Origin: DAMCZI01 sp032095175
GTDB lineage: Bacteria; Bacillota; Clostridia; Clostridiales; Caloramatoraceae
DNA: 64,000 nucleotides
Direction of reading: 5' to 3'
Assembly (NCBI GenBank): GCA_032095175.1
Contig: DAMCZI010000004.1
Span: 62,001 to 126,000 of the forward strand
The notes under the pieces are model-generated. The model was not told the DNA's origin, did not search any database, and saw nothing but the letters and a program-made list of their open reading frames with translations. Positions 36,285 to 44,865 of this stretch are shown one piece after another (position 1 is the first letter of the stretch; each line of letters begins with the position of its first letter). The position numbers and the translations under genes were made by a program.

Positions 36285-38060
36285 TTAAATCACATGATAT
36301 TCTTTAAGCAGCTTCTCAACTTCAGTACCTTGTACTTTCTTGATGATCTCCTTTAATTCCATTCTCTCCTTTAAGCTAAGTTTAACATCTGTCACTTTCT
36401 TGCCATCCATTAACTGTACAGTTGCATTTAGAAGTGCACGTACATCGTAGACACTGCCCCAAACCTCTGGTACTCCACGATCTACATTGAGGAGTGTGTA
36501 AACAGCTTCCATAGCTGTACGAATGGAATATTCTGTTGTAAAGATTGTATCACGCTTAGTCTCTGCAAACTGACCAATGAATGCAAAGTTTACACCGCCT
36601 TGTGGTACAACTTCAGGACGATCTCCAGCACAACGAGGCATAAAGAAAGCAGTAATGTAAGGCATCATGCAAGGAATGGTATTAGCGCTGTTTTCAGCAA
36701 GATTTTCAATCTCATTTTCAGGAACACCCATATGGTAGAGCCATTCCATACATATTTCCTTACCAGTACATTCACGCATGGTCTTTTTCACATAGTTACC
36801 TGGCTTATCAGTGAACAGACCGTAAATCCAGCCTACTAACTGATTTTTAGGTTGTGTGCGGAACTGAGGCTGACGGTTGAAGGTCCAGCTGAGCAACCAG
36901 TTAGAATCCTTAGCAGTAACGATACCGCCAGTAACAACCTTGCCGCTGAATGGATCACGTTTGCAAATCCTTTGAACATATTTAGGGATTATATCATCTA
37001 GGGTTGTAACAGTAGCAGACATCCAGTTAGTTTGTTCTGGATTACTGCAGAACTTGTCAGGATTTCCAAAGGAAGGATCCTGAGCAGCAATCTTACGCCA
37101 CATATCCCAACCACTGCCAGGTTTTAATTCTGGTTTAAACTCAGCAAGGTGATTCTGATCACCTAAGGAAGAGTTCTCAACACATCCACCATTTGTTATA
37201 AATACTAAATCGTCTTCGATTAAATCAATATATTCTTCCTTGCCATTATCTATGCAAGCGATACGCTTAGCAACTTTTTTATCTTTTTTAATATCAAACT
37301 CCACATTGGTAACTTGTACTCCATAATGGAACTGAACATCGTGATCTTCTAGATATTTGATCATAGGCAGAATCATGGATTCATACTGATTGTATTTAGT
37401 AAATCTAAGAGCCTTGAAGTCCGGAAGACCACCAATATGGTGAATATATCTTTGAATATATCTTTTCATCTCAAGTGCACTATGCCAATTTTCAAATGCG
37501 AACATTGTACGCCAATACATCCAGAAGTTAGAATTTAAAACTTCATCATCAAAATATTCTTCAATGCCTTTGTCATATAGTTCCTCATCTGGAGTAAAGA
37601 ACAGATGCATGATTTCCATACTACCCTTATCAGATAGACCAAACTTACCATCTGTATGAGCATCTTCACCACGGTTTATTGTGGCACGCATAAGGGAATA
37701 GTTGGGGTCTTTTTTATTTAACCAATAGTATTCATCTAGGACGCTAACTCCTTCTGTCTCAATAGAAGGAATAGAACGGAACAAATCCCACATACACTCA
37801 AAGTGGTTATCCATCTCACGTCCGCCTCTCATTACATAACCACGATCAGCAAATTCATAGCCGTCACATGCACCACCTGGTAGATTTTCCTTTTCTAGAA
37901 TATGAATTCGTTTTCCGTTCATCTGACCATCACGAACAAGAAAACATGCTGCTGATAATGCAGCAAGACCAGAACCTACAATGTAGGCTGACTTATTATC
38001 AACACCTTCTGGTTTAATAGGACGGGCAAAAGCCTCATAGTTACCACTACTATAATACAT
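36285..38060 (-). CDS. ohyA: Oleate hydratase
   Basis: 591 residues, the full length of the family formerly called myosin-cross-reactive antigen. FAD-dependent, it adds water to the cis-9 double bond of oleate to give 10-hydroxystearate, detoxifying unsaturated fatty acids at the membrane. The FAD motif AYIVGSGLAALSAACFLVRD lies near residue 25 and LEKENLPGGACDG follows. The substrate-binding part includes the conserved MPYITAFFMPR and the QGGVNFAFIGQFAE segment. GGGAGG precedes the ATG. A TetR regulator lies immediately upstream on the same strand but is separated by a terminator, so ohyA should have its own promoter in 38061-38150, likely under that regulator. Confidence 0.96.
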   Translation of the reverse strand: MYYSSGNYEAFARPIKPEGVDNKSAYIVGSGLAALSAACFLVRDGQMNGKRIHILEKENLPGGACDGYEFADRGYVMRGGREMDNHFECMWDLFRSIPSIETEGVSVLDEYYWLNKKDPNYSLMRATINRGEDAHTDGKFGLSDKGSMEIMHLFFTPDEELYDKGIEEYFDDEVLNSNFWMYWRTMFAFENWHSALEMKRYIQRYIHHIGGLPDFKALRFTKYNQYESMILPMIKYLEDHDVQFHYGVQVTNVEFDIKKDKKVAKRIACIDNGKEEYIDLIEDDLVFITNGGCVENSSLGDQNHLAEFKPELKPGSGWDMWRKIAAQDPSFGNPDKFCSNPEQTNWMSATVTTLDDIIPKYVQRICKRDPFSGKVVTGGIVTAKDSNWLLSWTFNRQPQFRTQPKNQLVGWIYGLFTDKPGNYVKKTMRECTGKEICMEWLYHMGVPENEIENLAENSANTIPCMMPYITAFFMPRCAGDRPEVVPQGGVNFAFIGQFAETKRDTIFTTEYSIRTAMEAVYTLLNVDRGVPEVWGSVYDVRALLNATVQLMDGKKVTDVKLSLKERMELKEIIKKVQGTEVEKLLKEYHVI

Positions 38061-38152
38061 AACGATTCCTCCCTTAACTTTGTTAATACTATCTTTAAGC
38101 TTTGTTTAAACTTATAATATATCTTTTTTATACCCTTTACATTAGACAATAA

Positions 38153-38185
38153 AACTGCGGTGTCCGAAATTCGAACACCGCAGTT
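38153..38185 (-). terminator. Terminator between the TetR gene and ohyA
   Basis: AACTGCGGTGT-CGAA pairs with TTCG-ACACCGCAGTT, with one bulged base per arm; on the - strand TTTTATT follows. Confidence 0.8.
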
Positions 38186-38251
38186 AATTTGCTTAATTTT
38201 TAGGCATTGATAGCAAAATGTCTGATAAAAAAGGAATCTTTAATTTCTTTT

Positions 38252-38824
38252 TTACCAGACATCATTTAAACTAGCACTTCGCTTAAGGGATAGGGCAATG
38301 TTTCCATCGAAGAGCTGCCCGATTCGTCTTATGATAGTATCAGGGTCTTCCTTCATTCCGGAAGCAATCCAGCGCAGTACCATTTCAGTGAGTGCACACT
38401 GATAAAAGGAAGCAATTAGTCTTTTATCTCCTGAAGAGGCTGAGATACCATCGCTTACTTTTTCAACATATCGCATCATGACATTTCCTGATACGTTGTA
38501 TATATAGTTTTCTAATTCTTCTTTCTGCATGGAATTATATACATGGTAAATGGCTGTTTTGTTTTCTAGAGCAAACTTAGCAGCCACAAGAAAGCCCTCC
38601 TCCCAGGAAAGTGTATCATTATATTCATCAATGGCTGTCTGAAGCTCTGTCTGGAAGAGTTCTGACAGAATTGCATATACATCTGTATAGTAATAATAAA
38701 AAGTATTTCTGTTGATCTCACATTCTGTAACAATATCCTTAACTGTGATTTTGTTAAGTGGACGCTCATTCAGCATCTTTATGAATACATCGCGAATCAC
38801 TTTTCTTGTATATTGCTGTGCCAA
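38252..38824 (-). CDS. TetR/AcrR-family transcriptional regulator
   Basis: 190 residues. An N-terminal helix-turn-helix (about 10-55, with ITVKDIVTECEINRNTFYYYY) is followed by an alpha-helical ligand domain of the TetR_C_33/DhaS-like kind. TTG at 38824 is chosen because GGAGGTGG precedes it. Lying next to ohyA in the same orientation, it is the obvious candidate to sense fatty acids and control the hydratase; this is inferred from position only. Confidence 0.9.
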   Translation of the reverse strand: MAQQYTRKVIRDVFIKMLNERPLNKITVKDIVTECEINRNTFYYYYTDVYAILSELFQTELQTAIDEYNDTLSWEEGFLVAAKFALENKTAIYHVYNSMQKEELENYIYNVSGNVMMRYVEKVSDGISASSGDKRLIASFYQCALTEMVLRWIASGMKEDPDTIIRRIGQLFDGNIALSLKRSASLNDVW

Positions 38825-38998
38825 GGTGCCACCTCCATAGTGCTTTATCTGTATTCATAATTATAGCATACTGAAAGTTATTTTTATATAATCCATCATT
38901 TTTGTGTTTGTTAAAAAAATATTACTTAATAAGAACTCTCTTGGTAGTAAGTGCATAATTTATACTGCAATAAGGTTACTATAAAGGGGGTAATTACT

Positions 38999-39280
38999 TT
39001 GTACCATAGCCATTATTATTATGGAGTCACATCCTTTAACGATGGACACAGCCATGGATATGAGGGGATAACTTCTTTAGCTCAGAGTGGGGTACCCCAT
39101 GTTCACTATATTCAAGGAATTACAACCTATGATAACGGTCATGCCCATGAATATACAATAACAACAGGACCAGATATTCCAACTTCTGATGGAGGGCATA
39201 TTCATTATATTGAGGGTGCAACATTGATTGCAAATCAGCATATTCACTATATGACAAGCTATACAAGCCTTGAAAGTTAG
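38999..39280 (+). CDS. YmaF-family histidine-rich protein
   Basis: About 93 residues with repeated histidine pairs separated by Gly/Thr/Tyr-rich spacers (HSHYYYGVT, GHSHGYEG, PHVHYIQG, GHAHEY, GHIHYIEG, HIHYMT), the pattern of the YmaF family found in spore formers. Metal binding is plausible from the HxH motifs. TTG at 38999 is chosen because AAAGGGGG at 38984-38990 lies 8 bases upstream; an earlier in-frame GTG has no site. It ends at a strong bidirectional hairpin. Role unknown. Confidence 0.85.
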   Translation: MYHSHYYYGVTSFNDGHSHGYEGITSLAQSGVPHVHYIQGITTYDNGHAHEYTITTGPDIPTSDGGHIHYIEGATLIANQHIHYMTSYTSLES

Positions 39281-39331
39281 TAGCTTTACAGGATGCTGTT
39301 GCCAGCGTATAAAAAACTTATCTATACTCAT

Positions 39332-39389
39332 AGGAATATGAAAATAAGGTGTCCACCTTTAATTGTAGACACCTTATTTTCATATTCCT
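39332..39389. terminator. Strong bidirectional hairpin terminator
   Basis: AGGAATATGAAAATAAGGTG and its complement pair almost perfectly over about 23 bp around a short loop, between the convergent YmaF and CPBP genes. Confidence 0.85.
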
Positions 39390-39475
39390 TGCATACCAAC
39401 CAGCTAGCTTAACAACTTTCTATTCAAGTTTTTCAACTTAAAGATTTTTCCTGATATAAACCTGGCATTAAAAAT

Positions 39476-40357
39476 TTAGCCCTCTTTTTTTAAGCCAATG
39501 AACACTATTATAACTCCTATTAATAATACAATAGTTGCTGCTAATCCTGCCTCTGGGCCAAAGGCCCCTCCTGTAATTAGTTCATTACCTTTAAGATTTA
39601 AATTCATCAAGCTTCCAACATTAACAGTATTTCCACTTACCTCAAGTCCAAATATATTTCCCTGGGCCCAATTCCATGCGCAGTGAATGCCACACGCTCC
39701 CCATAAATCCTTGGTTTTTATAACGTAAAGTCCAAAGAAAATTCCTACTAAAAATATGTTTATAATAGCAAGTGCACTTACGTTATTATTTAATAGGTGC
39801 AGCGAGCTAAATAAGGCAGATGATATGATTAAGCCCAGTAAACCATTGTACCTTGCACCAACTACATTCATAAGCCATCCTCTAGACAATATTTCTTCAG
39901 TGGCACTCTGAACAGCCCATCCTGGCAATATAATAAGTATGCTTCCTAAAGCTGATATACCAACTACATATGGAGAATTATTTACAAGTGTAATATTGCC
40001 ATTAATAAATAGCAGTAGAATTACTAATGAAAACATTAAAAAGCCAATTCCAAAACCAAAAAAATATTTCTTTACTAATCCTTTTCTTTCTAGACCTATG
40101 CTTGAAACACTTCGGTTTTCCACAAGTTTAATCCATACAAATACAAATATCATTATAAATATAAAGGAAAAAATTAGATTCAATAGCACTTTTACCGGCA
40201 AATAATTTACAAATGCTCCAAACAATACTGATAAAATAGTCCCAAGGGTTTGACCTACAATCATGAAAACCAAAGTTAAAATTATTGCCAAAACTATATT
40301 TGGCAGATACCTTGATTTTTTAGCCATTACAAATAAACCTTTTTCGTTTGAAAACAT
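39476..40357 (-). CDS. CPBP-family intramembrane glutamic protease
   Basis: 293 residues with about eight membrane spans. The CPBP (Abi) motif EEILSR has E154, E155 and R159, and a second motif ALFSSLHLL supplies the catalytic His. Relatives process prenylated proteins or bacteriocin-related peptides inside the membrane. The ATG at 40357 is preferred to one at 40381 because GGTGAGGG lies just before it. Monocistronic; the substrate is unknown. Confidence 0.88.
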   Translation of the reverse strand: MFSNEKGLFVMAKKSRYLPNIVLAIILTLVFMIVGQTLGTILSVLFGAFVNYLPVKVLLNLIFSFIFIMIFVFVWIKLVENRSVSSIGLERKGLVKKYFFGFGIGFLMFSLVILLLFINGNITLVNNSPYVVGISALGSILIILPGWAVQSATEEILSRGWLMNVVGARYNGLLGLIISSALFSSLHLLNNNVSALAIINIFLVGIFFGLYVIKTKDLWGACGIHCAWNWAQGNIFGLEVSGNTVNVGSLMNLNLKGNELITGGAFGPEAGLAATIVLLIGVIIVFIGLKKEG

Positions 40358-40836
40358 AATTTCACCCTCACCTACCTTCATTTTAAATCTGTTTTTATAT
40401 AATTATATCCATTTTTTATCCCTCTTTAATATAGATGAAATCTATTATCTCATTTTTATCGGTTTTTGTCTATTAATGGTATATGAAGTCCCATTTTCCC
40501 ATATCAAGTCATTTATTACTATATTTTTGTAATTTTTTTAAGTCCATGTTATAATCAGATTATATTATACTTTAAAAATAAATTAAAGGAGGTGAATTAC
40601 TGGTTTCTATGGTAAAACAGTTTTAAATGCAAACTTACTATTTTGATTGTTTAAATCTGTTAAACCGTCATACTATCTTGGTATGAAAATCACTATATTA
40701 AATAGATTAATACATATTTCTAGCATTTTATGCAGCAATACTTTATTATATATTGTACTTTGTAACTTTTTTTAAATTTTATGTTGTAAAGCATTTGTTA
40801 ATAACTAGTTTTTGATTTTAGAAGCCAGAGAGAAAC
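40358..40836. other. Long intergenic region with a promoter and an orphan ribosome binding site
   Basis: 479 bases. It holds a good promoter at 40527-40555 and a perfect AGGAGGTG at 40587-40594, but only trivially short frames follow (at most 8 codons from non-ATG starts). The next gene starts at 40837 with a weak site, so the transcript would carry a leader of about 275 bases. Confidence 0.6.
40527..40555 (+). promoter_or_regulatory. Sigma-A-type promoter
   Basis: TTGTAA (40527-40532) and TATAAT (40550-40555) are separated by 17 bases. The predicted start is near 40562. Confidence 0.65.
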
Positions 40837-41187
40837 ATGTACAAAGTTGAATTAAACACTGCAAAAAAACTACTTATTGTATCAGCTTCAGGATTAGTTA
40901 ACAAGGATGAGGGCGAGAAAATTTATCAAGATGTAACACAAAATGTTAGAAAAATAAACCCTTCAGAATATTCCCTTGTTTGCGAAACATCAGAATTAAA
41001 AGCTTCTACTCAAGATTCTCTTCCAGTTATGGAAAAAGTAATGGGAGTATATTTAAACACTCCTTTTAAGGCAAGATATTGTTTAGTTTCAAAAAATGTA
41101 GTAACAAACATGCAGTTAAAAAGAGTAGGTCAAGATGGCTTTATGAAGGGATTTACAACAATCAGCTCCTTAGACGAGGTTAAATAA
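40837..41187 (+). CDS. Small hypothetical protein, STAS-like pattern
   Basis: 116 residues, no signal peptide or membrane span. The alternation of strands and helices (YKVELNTAKKLLIVSASGLV, then an amphipathic helix with EGEKIYQDV and a strand SLVCETSEL) recalls STAS/SpoIIAA-like small domains, but I see no conserved phosphorylatable Ser motif. AGAGAGAAAC is a weak ribosome binding site. It appears to be read from the promoter at 40527. Function unknown. Confidence 0.7.
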   Translation: MYKVELNTAKKLLIVSASGLVNKDEGEKIYQDVTQNVRKINPSEYSLVCETSELKASTQDSLPVMEKVMGVYLNTPFKARYCLVSKNVVTNMQLKRVGQDGFMKGFTTISSLDEVK

Positions 41188-41250
41188 GGTTTTGTGATAT
41201 CCAAGACACAGTTTTAATTAAAAGATTATTACTCGATTTTTTAACTTAAA

Positions 41251-41297
41251 TAAGCACTACTAAAATTTTTGATTTTTAATAATTTTAGTAGTGCTTA
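41251..41297. terminator. Perfect 17-bp hairpin
   Basis: TAAGCACTACTAAAATT pairs perfectly with AATTTTAGTAGTGCTTA, between convergent genes; a U-rich segment follows on the + strand. Confidence 0.8.
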
Positions 41298-41329
41298 TAT
41301 CATTTTTTATTATAAATTAGAAGTATATA

Positions 41330-42337
41330 TTAGAATTTGTAATAAACCGCAGTTGAAACATATCCTGTTCCAATAGAACAAAATACCACATCATCTCCAC
41401 TATGAATTTTATTATTTTTAATAGCCGCATCTAAGGCAAACATAGGACTTGTAGCCCCTGTGTAGCAATATTCTTCAGCAATAAAAGTAATTTTTTCATC
41501 ATAGGATATATTTAATTTTTTGCAAGTTTCTACAATATCATTTTTGGAAAATTGGGAGAACAAATAATGTCCAATATCATCTGCTGATAGGTTATAGTTT
41601 GAAACCAATTCCTTAATCATCTCTACCCACAAATCTGATACGAAAGAGGCATCAAAGGGAGTAGTTTTCCACTTTTTATCTTCACTTGATATGTCATCTC
41701 TATATATATTAGATAATCCACATGCCGGTAAAACACCAGCATTTTCAACGAATGTATCACTCCTATAAATAGAATCAATAAATCCTCTTTGGATATTTTC
41801 TTCTACTCCTTCTAATACAATTGCTGCTCCTGAATCAGCAAAACATGCATAATTTATAGGATCATCTTCTCTTGCTACTGCGCTTATAAGGACACTGCCT
41901 ACAACAAGTGCTTTCTTTATACTCTTGTTTGTTTTCATTACTCTGCTAATTTGATCCAAAGCCACTAACATTCCTACACAATTGCAGTTCATATCATATA
42001 TCATATTTGCATTTTCTGCTCCTAATATGCGTTTTATCTTTAGTGCATTTGTTGGTGCTGTATATTCTGGAGTATCAGAAACAAATACTATCATATCAAT
42101 ATCTTTAGCATTAGTATTGGCATCTTCTAACGCCTTAATAGCAGCCTTTGTACCCATAGTTATCGTATTCTCATTTTCTCCCTCTGCTTGCACATATCTA
42201 TACTTTCTTCCAAGGTGGTTTAATAATCCTTCAATGTTCATACCTCTCTTGTTGTAAAAATCAATATAATACTGGTTGTCTACACGTTTTGAAGGGTGAA
42301 AAGTACCTACTCCTGTGATATTAACATTGTAATTCAT
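41330..42337 (-). CDS. Ketoacyl-ACP synthase III-like (FabH-like) protein with altered active site
   Basis: 335 residues of the thiolase fold. The nucleophile is most likely Cys120 in MNCNCVGMLVALDQ. At the place where FabH has PHQAN the sequence reads LFSQFSKN, and where FabH has GNTS it reads GATSP, so the catalytic His and Asn are both missing. This points to an enzyme that transfers an acyl group without standard decarboxylative condensation, as in some FabH-like tailoring enzymes. The ATG at 42337 follows AAAGGATG at a good distance; the longer in-frame version has no site. It stands alone without other fatty-acid genes. Confidence 0.83.
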   Translation of the reverse strand: MNYNVNITGVGTFHPSKRVDNQYYIDFYNKRGMNIEGLLNHLGRKYRYVQAEGENENTITMGTKAAIKALEDANTNAKDIDMIVFVSDTPEYTAPTNALKIKRILGAENANMIYDMNCNCVGMLVALDQISRVMKTNKSIKKALVVGSVLISAVAREDDPINYACFADSGAAIVLEGVEENIQRGFIDSIYRSDTFVENAGVLPACGLSNIYRDDISSEDKKWKTTPFDASFVSDLWVEMIKELVSNYNLSADDIGHYLFSQFSKNDIVETCKKLNISYDEKITFIAEEYCYTGATSPMFALDAAIKNNKIHSGDDVVFCSIGTGYVSTAVYYKF

Positions 42338-42462
42338 ATTATTACATCCTTTCTCCTTTGTATTTTTAGCGTAATAAATTATAAACGCCAACATTAATAA
42401 TTATCGTACTTTTCGCTCTTTGTTTTAATATTCTATTTTTTACATCTATCGGTAATTTACAT

Positions 42463-43362
42463 CTATCTTTCCTTCCAATTATTTGTTTTTAGAGTTTCCT
42501 CATTTTCATTAGAATTTTCTATATATTTGTCATACTGCTTATCATAATCTCTTTTCATATTGCTGTTATACTTTTTAACATATCTTTTTGAAAACTCTCC
42601 ACAGGATACTTTAAATCTATTGAGTGTATCAATAAAATACATCAATACATCTCCCATTTCCTCAACGAACCTGTCTCTTACTTCTGGTTCATTCATTATC
42701 TTTACTTCGCCTTTCTTCTTTATGATTGCTATAACCTCTCCTATTTCTTCAATCATATAAAGTATAAAGCTTTTTCCTGCTTGTGGTTCCATGGGAGCCC
42801 AAGTATCCTTGTGCTTTTCCCATAACTTATAAGACATATCCATCATACTTGATATATTTAAGTCGTTTATATTCTCTTCCTCTCCATCTAATAAAATTTT
42901 TTCAAACTCTATCTCATGTAATATTGGAATATTATTATCTCCTACTAAGGGGATTTCAGGTTTTATTCTTCTTGCTTCCCTTACTGCATTTTTATATATA
43001 GCTTTCATCTCAAAGTCTCTCTTTTGATAGAAGCCTATTGCTCTTATATTATCATTTGTTGTAATTAACCATACCCTCTTGCAGCCTTGATTCTTAGCAG
43101 TTTCAACTGCAATTTCTAAAAGCTTTGTTCCGAGACCAGTATTCTCACGAAGACTATCAAGGGACACTATTTCACATTCTCCATTCTCTATAAAGTACGT
43201 TACAAATCCTACTACTTCGTTTTCCTCAATTGCAGCAAATCCAGGAAGCATGTCCACGTTATGAACTTTCCCTCTTGTAACCATTATTCCAGAGGCCCAA
43301 TTTTTCTTTATAAACTCAATAATGTCTTTTCTCATAGTTTCATCGATTTCTATTATCTTCAT
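42463..43362 (-). CDS. GNAT acetyltransferase fused to a MazG-like pyrophosphohydrolase domain
   Basis: 299 residues. Residues 1-145 are a GNAT with the acetyl-CoA loop ENTGLGTKLLE and the IGFYQKRDFE motif. Residues about 170-285 are an all-alpha NTP pyrophosphohydrolase of the MazG type with EEIGEV and EEMGDVLMYFID as metal-binding helices. The MazG domain should hydrolyse a nucleoside triphosphate analogue; the GNAT target is unknown. The ATG at 43362 follows GGAAGGTG. The two activities in one chain are unusual. Confidence 0.85.
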   Translation of the reverse strand: MKIIEIDETMRKDIIEFIKKNWASGIMVTRGKVHNVDMLPGFAAIEENEVVGFVTYFIENGECEIVSLDSLRENTGLGTKLLEIAVETAKNQGCKRVWLITTNDNIRAIGFYQKRDFEMKAIYKNAVREARRIKPEIPLVGDNNIPILHEIEFEKILLDGEEENINDLNISSMMDMSYKLWEKHKDTWAPMEPQAGKSFILYMIEEIGEVIAIIKKKGEVKIMNEPEVRDRFVEEMGDVLMYFIDTLNRFKVSCGEFSKRYVKKYNSNMKRDYDKQYDKYIENSNENEETLKTNNWKER

Positions 43363-43541
43363 TAGTATCACCTTCCACCCAATTTATTAACAGCTATATT
43401 TTCCCTTTTATATGATAGTATAGCATATCCTGCAAAGGGAAACCTATATCGAATTCTTCTCATTACCACATCTTGAGAAGAACAATAAATAATGTTAAAA
43501 TATGAATATACATTTCATATTTCTAGGAGGGGCAAAGGTAT

Positions 43542-43556
43542 ATGGCAAATCATTGA
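43542..43556 (+). CDS. Four-residue leader mini-ORF (MANH)
   Basis: ATG at 43542 after AGGAGGGG (43526-43532), four codons, stop TGA at 43554-43556. The stop overlaps the start of a second mini-ORF (TGATG). Part of the attenuator before the MFS gene. Confidence 0.4.
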   Translation: MANH

Positions 43557-43588
43557 TGCACCATTACAACTTGTTTTTGAAAAATTGA
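43556..43588 (+). CDS. Ten-residue leader mini-ORF (MHHYNLFLKN)
   Basis: ATG at 43556 overlaps the stop of the previous mini-ORF, and its own stop lies on the first bases of the terminator stem. Its first ten or so bases (43553-43562) are complementary to the MFS ribosome binding site, so its translation could free the MFS start. Confidence 0.4.
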   Translation: MHHYNLFLKN

Positions 43589-43607
43589 CCTTAATTTAGG
43601 TCTTTTT
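43582..43607 (+). terminator. Attenuator terminator before the MFS gene
   Basis: GACCT (43587-43591) pairs with AGGTC (43598-43602), flanked by an A run and followed by TTTTT. In addition TTGATGCACC (43553-43562) pairs with GGTGCATTAA (43624-43633), covering part of the MFS ribosome binding site. Confidence 0.6.
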
Positions 43608-43633
43608 GACGTGTAATTTTGGAGGTGCATTAA

Positions 43634-44794
43634 ATGAAAAAAAATATATATCTTATGTGTGTAATAGCCTTTCTTCAAGGGCTGGTTTTCTATGGCCCTG
43701 TTGCGACTATTTTTAGACAATCCAGAGGACTTACCATATATCAAATATTCATTATAGAATCAATTTTCATGGTTTTAATGATATGCCTTGAAGTGCCATG
43801 GGGTTACTTTGCCGATAGGTTTGGCTATAAAAGGACCCTTGTATCAGCATACTTCTTTTTCTTCCTTTCAAAGGTTGTATTTTATCATGCTCACTCATTT
43901 ATAATGTTTTTACTTGAAGCATTTTTAATTGCTCTTGCAATTTCAGGAATATCAGGCTGTGATTCTGCGCTTATATATTCTTCTTCAGAAGAAGATAACT
44001 CTGATAAGGCCTTTAGCTATTATAATGCATCAAGTGCAACAGGGTACCTTACTGCATCAATGACTTCAACATTTTTAATAAATAAGTCCTTAGATCTTAC
44101 TGTTCTCTATACAATAGTACCTTATTCAATTGCCTTGTTTCTATCTATTTTTCTTTTAGATGTTAAGTATAAAAGAGAAAACATATCCTTTAAAGTAAGT
44201 ATAAAAAATGCATTAAAAAACAAAAGTATATTCCTTTTTGTGATTTCAATGGGCATTGTTAGTGAAATAACTCATTCAATATGTGTTTTTTTAAATCAGC
44301 CCAAGTATTATGAAAGTGGAATTCCCCTTAAATACTTTGGATTTTTAACTGCATTTATGCAGATTGTTTGTATTCTTTCTGCAAGATCATATAAATTAAA
44401 CAGAAGATTTGGAAGTCAAAAAATCATACCCTTTCTTTTTACTATGATAACTATTGCATCCATATCTCTTAGTTTAACTAAGAATCCTCTTGTAGTTATT
44501 ATTTTAATAGCATTAACAGAGGGAGCCTTTGCAGTTTGCCAGCCTCTTTCAGCTGATATACAAAACAAGTCCATAACAACAGATGACAGAGCCACTCTTC
44601 TATCAACATATGCAATGGCAGGAGATATAATAGCCTCTATTGCTAATCTTTCAATAGGCAAGGCTGCAAATGTATCTCTAAACCTTGGCTTTATAACCTG
44701 TGGAGTATTTTCTGGCATCTCTCTTTTAATGGTGTGTATATATTTTAAAAAATCTATAACTTCAGATAGTAATAAAGAAATAGTTAATGCATAA
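43634..44794 (+). CDS. MFS transporter
   Basis: 386 residues with about 12 membrane spans. The signature between spans 2 and 3 reads GYFADRFGYKRTL, close to the MFS motif A, and the two halves are separated by a basic loop near residue 190. The absence of large loops suits a drug or metabolite exporter; substrate unknown. GGAGGTG precedes the ATG and is partly complementary to the leader (see the hairpin entry). Expression is probably inducible through the leader mini-ORFs. A strong terminator follows. Confidence 0.88.
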   Translation: MKKNIYLMCVIAFLQGLVFYGPVATIFRQSRGLTIYQIFIIESIFMVLMICLEVPWGYFADRFGYKRTLVSAYFFFFLSKVVFYHAHSFIMFLLEAFLIALAISGISGCDSALIYSSSEEDNSDKAFSYYNASSATGYLTASMTSTFLINKSLDLTVLYTIVPYSIALFLSIFLLDVKYKRENISFKVSIKNALKNKSIFLFVISMGIVSEITHSICVFLNQPKYYESGIPLKYFGFLTAFMQIVCILSARSYKLNRRFGSQKIIPFLFTMITIASISLSLTKNPLVVIILIALTEGAFAVCQPLSADIQNKSITTDDRATLLSTYAMAGDIIASIANLSIGKAANVSLNLGFITCGVFSGISLLMVCIYFKKSITSDSNKEIVNA

Positions 44795-44806
44795 AGAAAA
44801 AAATAT

Positions 44807-44837
44807 GAAAGGGCTTGCTTCTCTATCAAGCCCTTTC
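44807..44837. terminator. Rho-independent terminator
   Basis: A perfect 11-bp stem GAAAGGGCTTG/CAAGCCCTTTC between convergent genes. Confidence 0.85.
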
Positions 44838-44865
44838 AACAACTCATGTGCCTATACAAAAGTTA

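Noticed and set aside
38061..38150. A TetR operator before ohyA
   Set aside because: The region is AT-rich with several weak dyads; none stands out enough to call.
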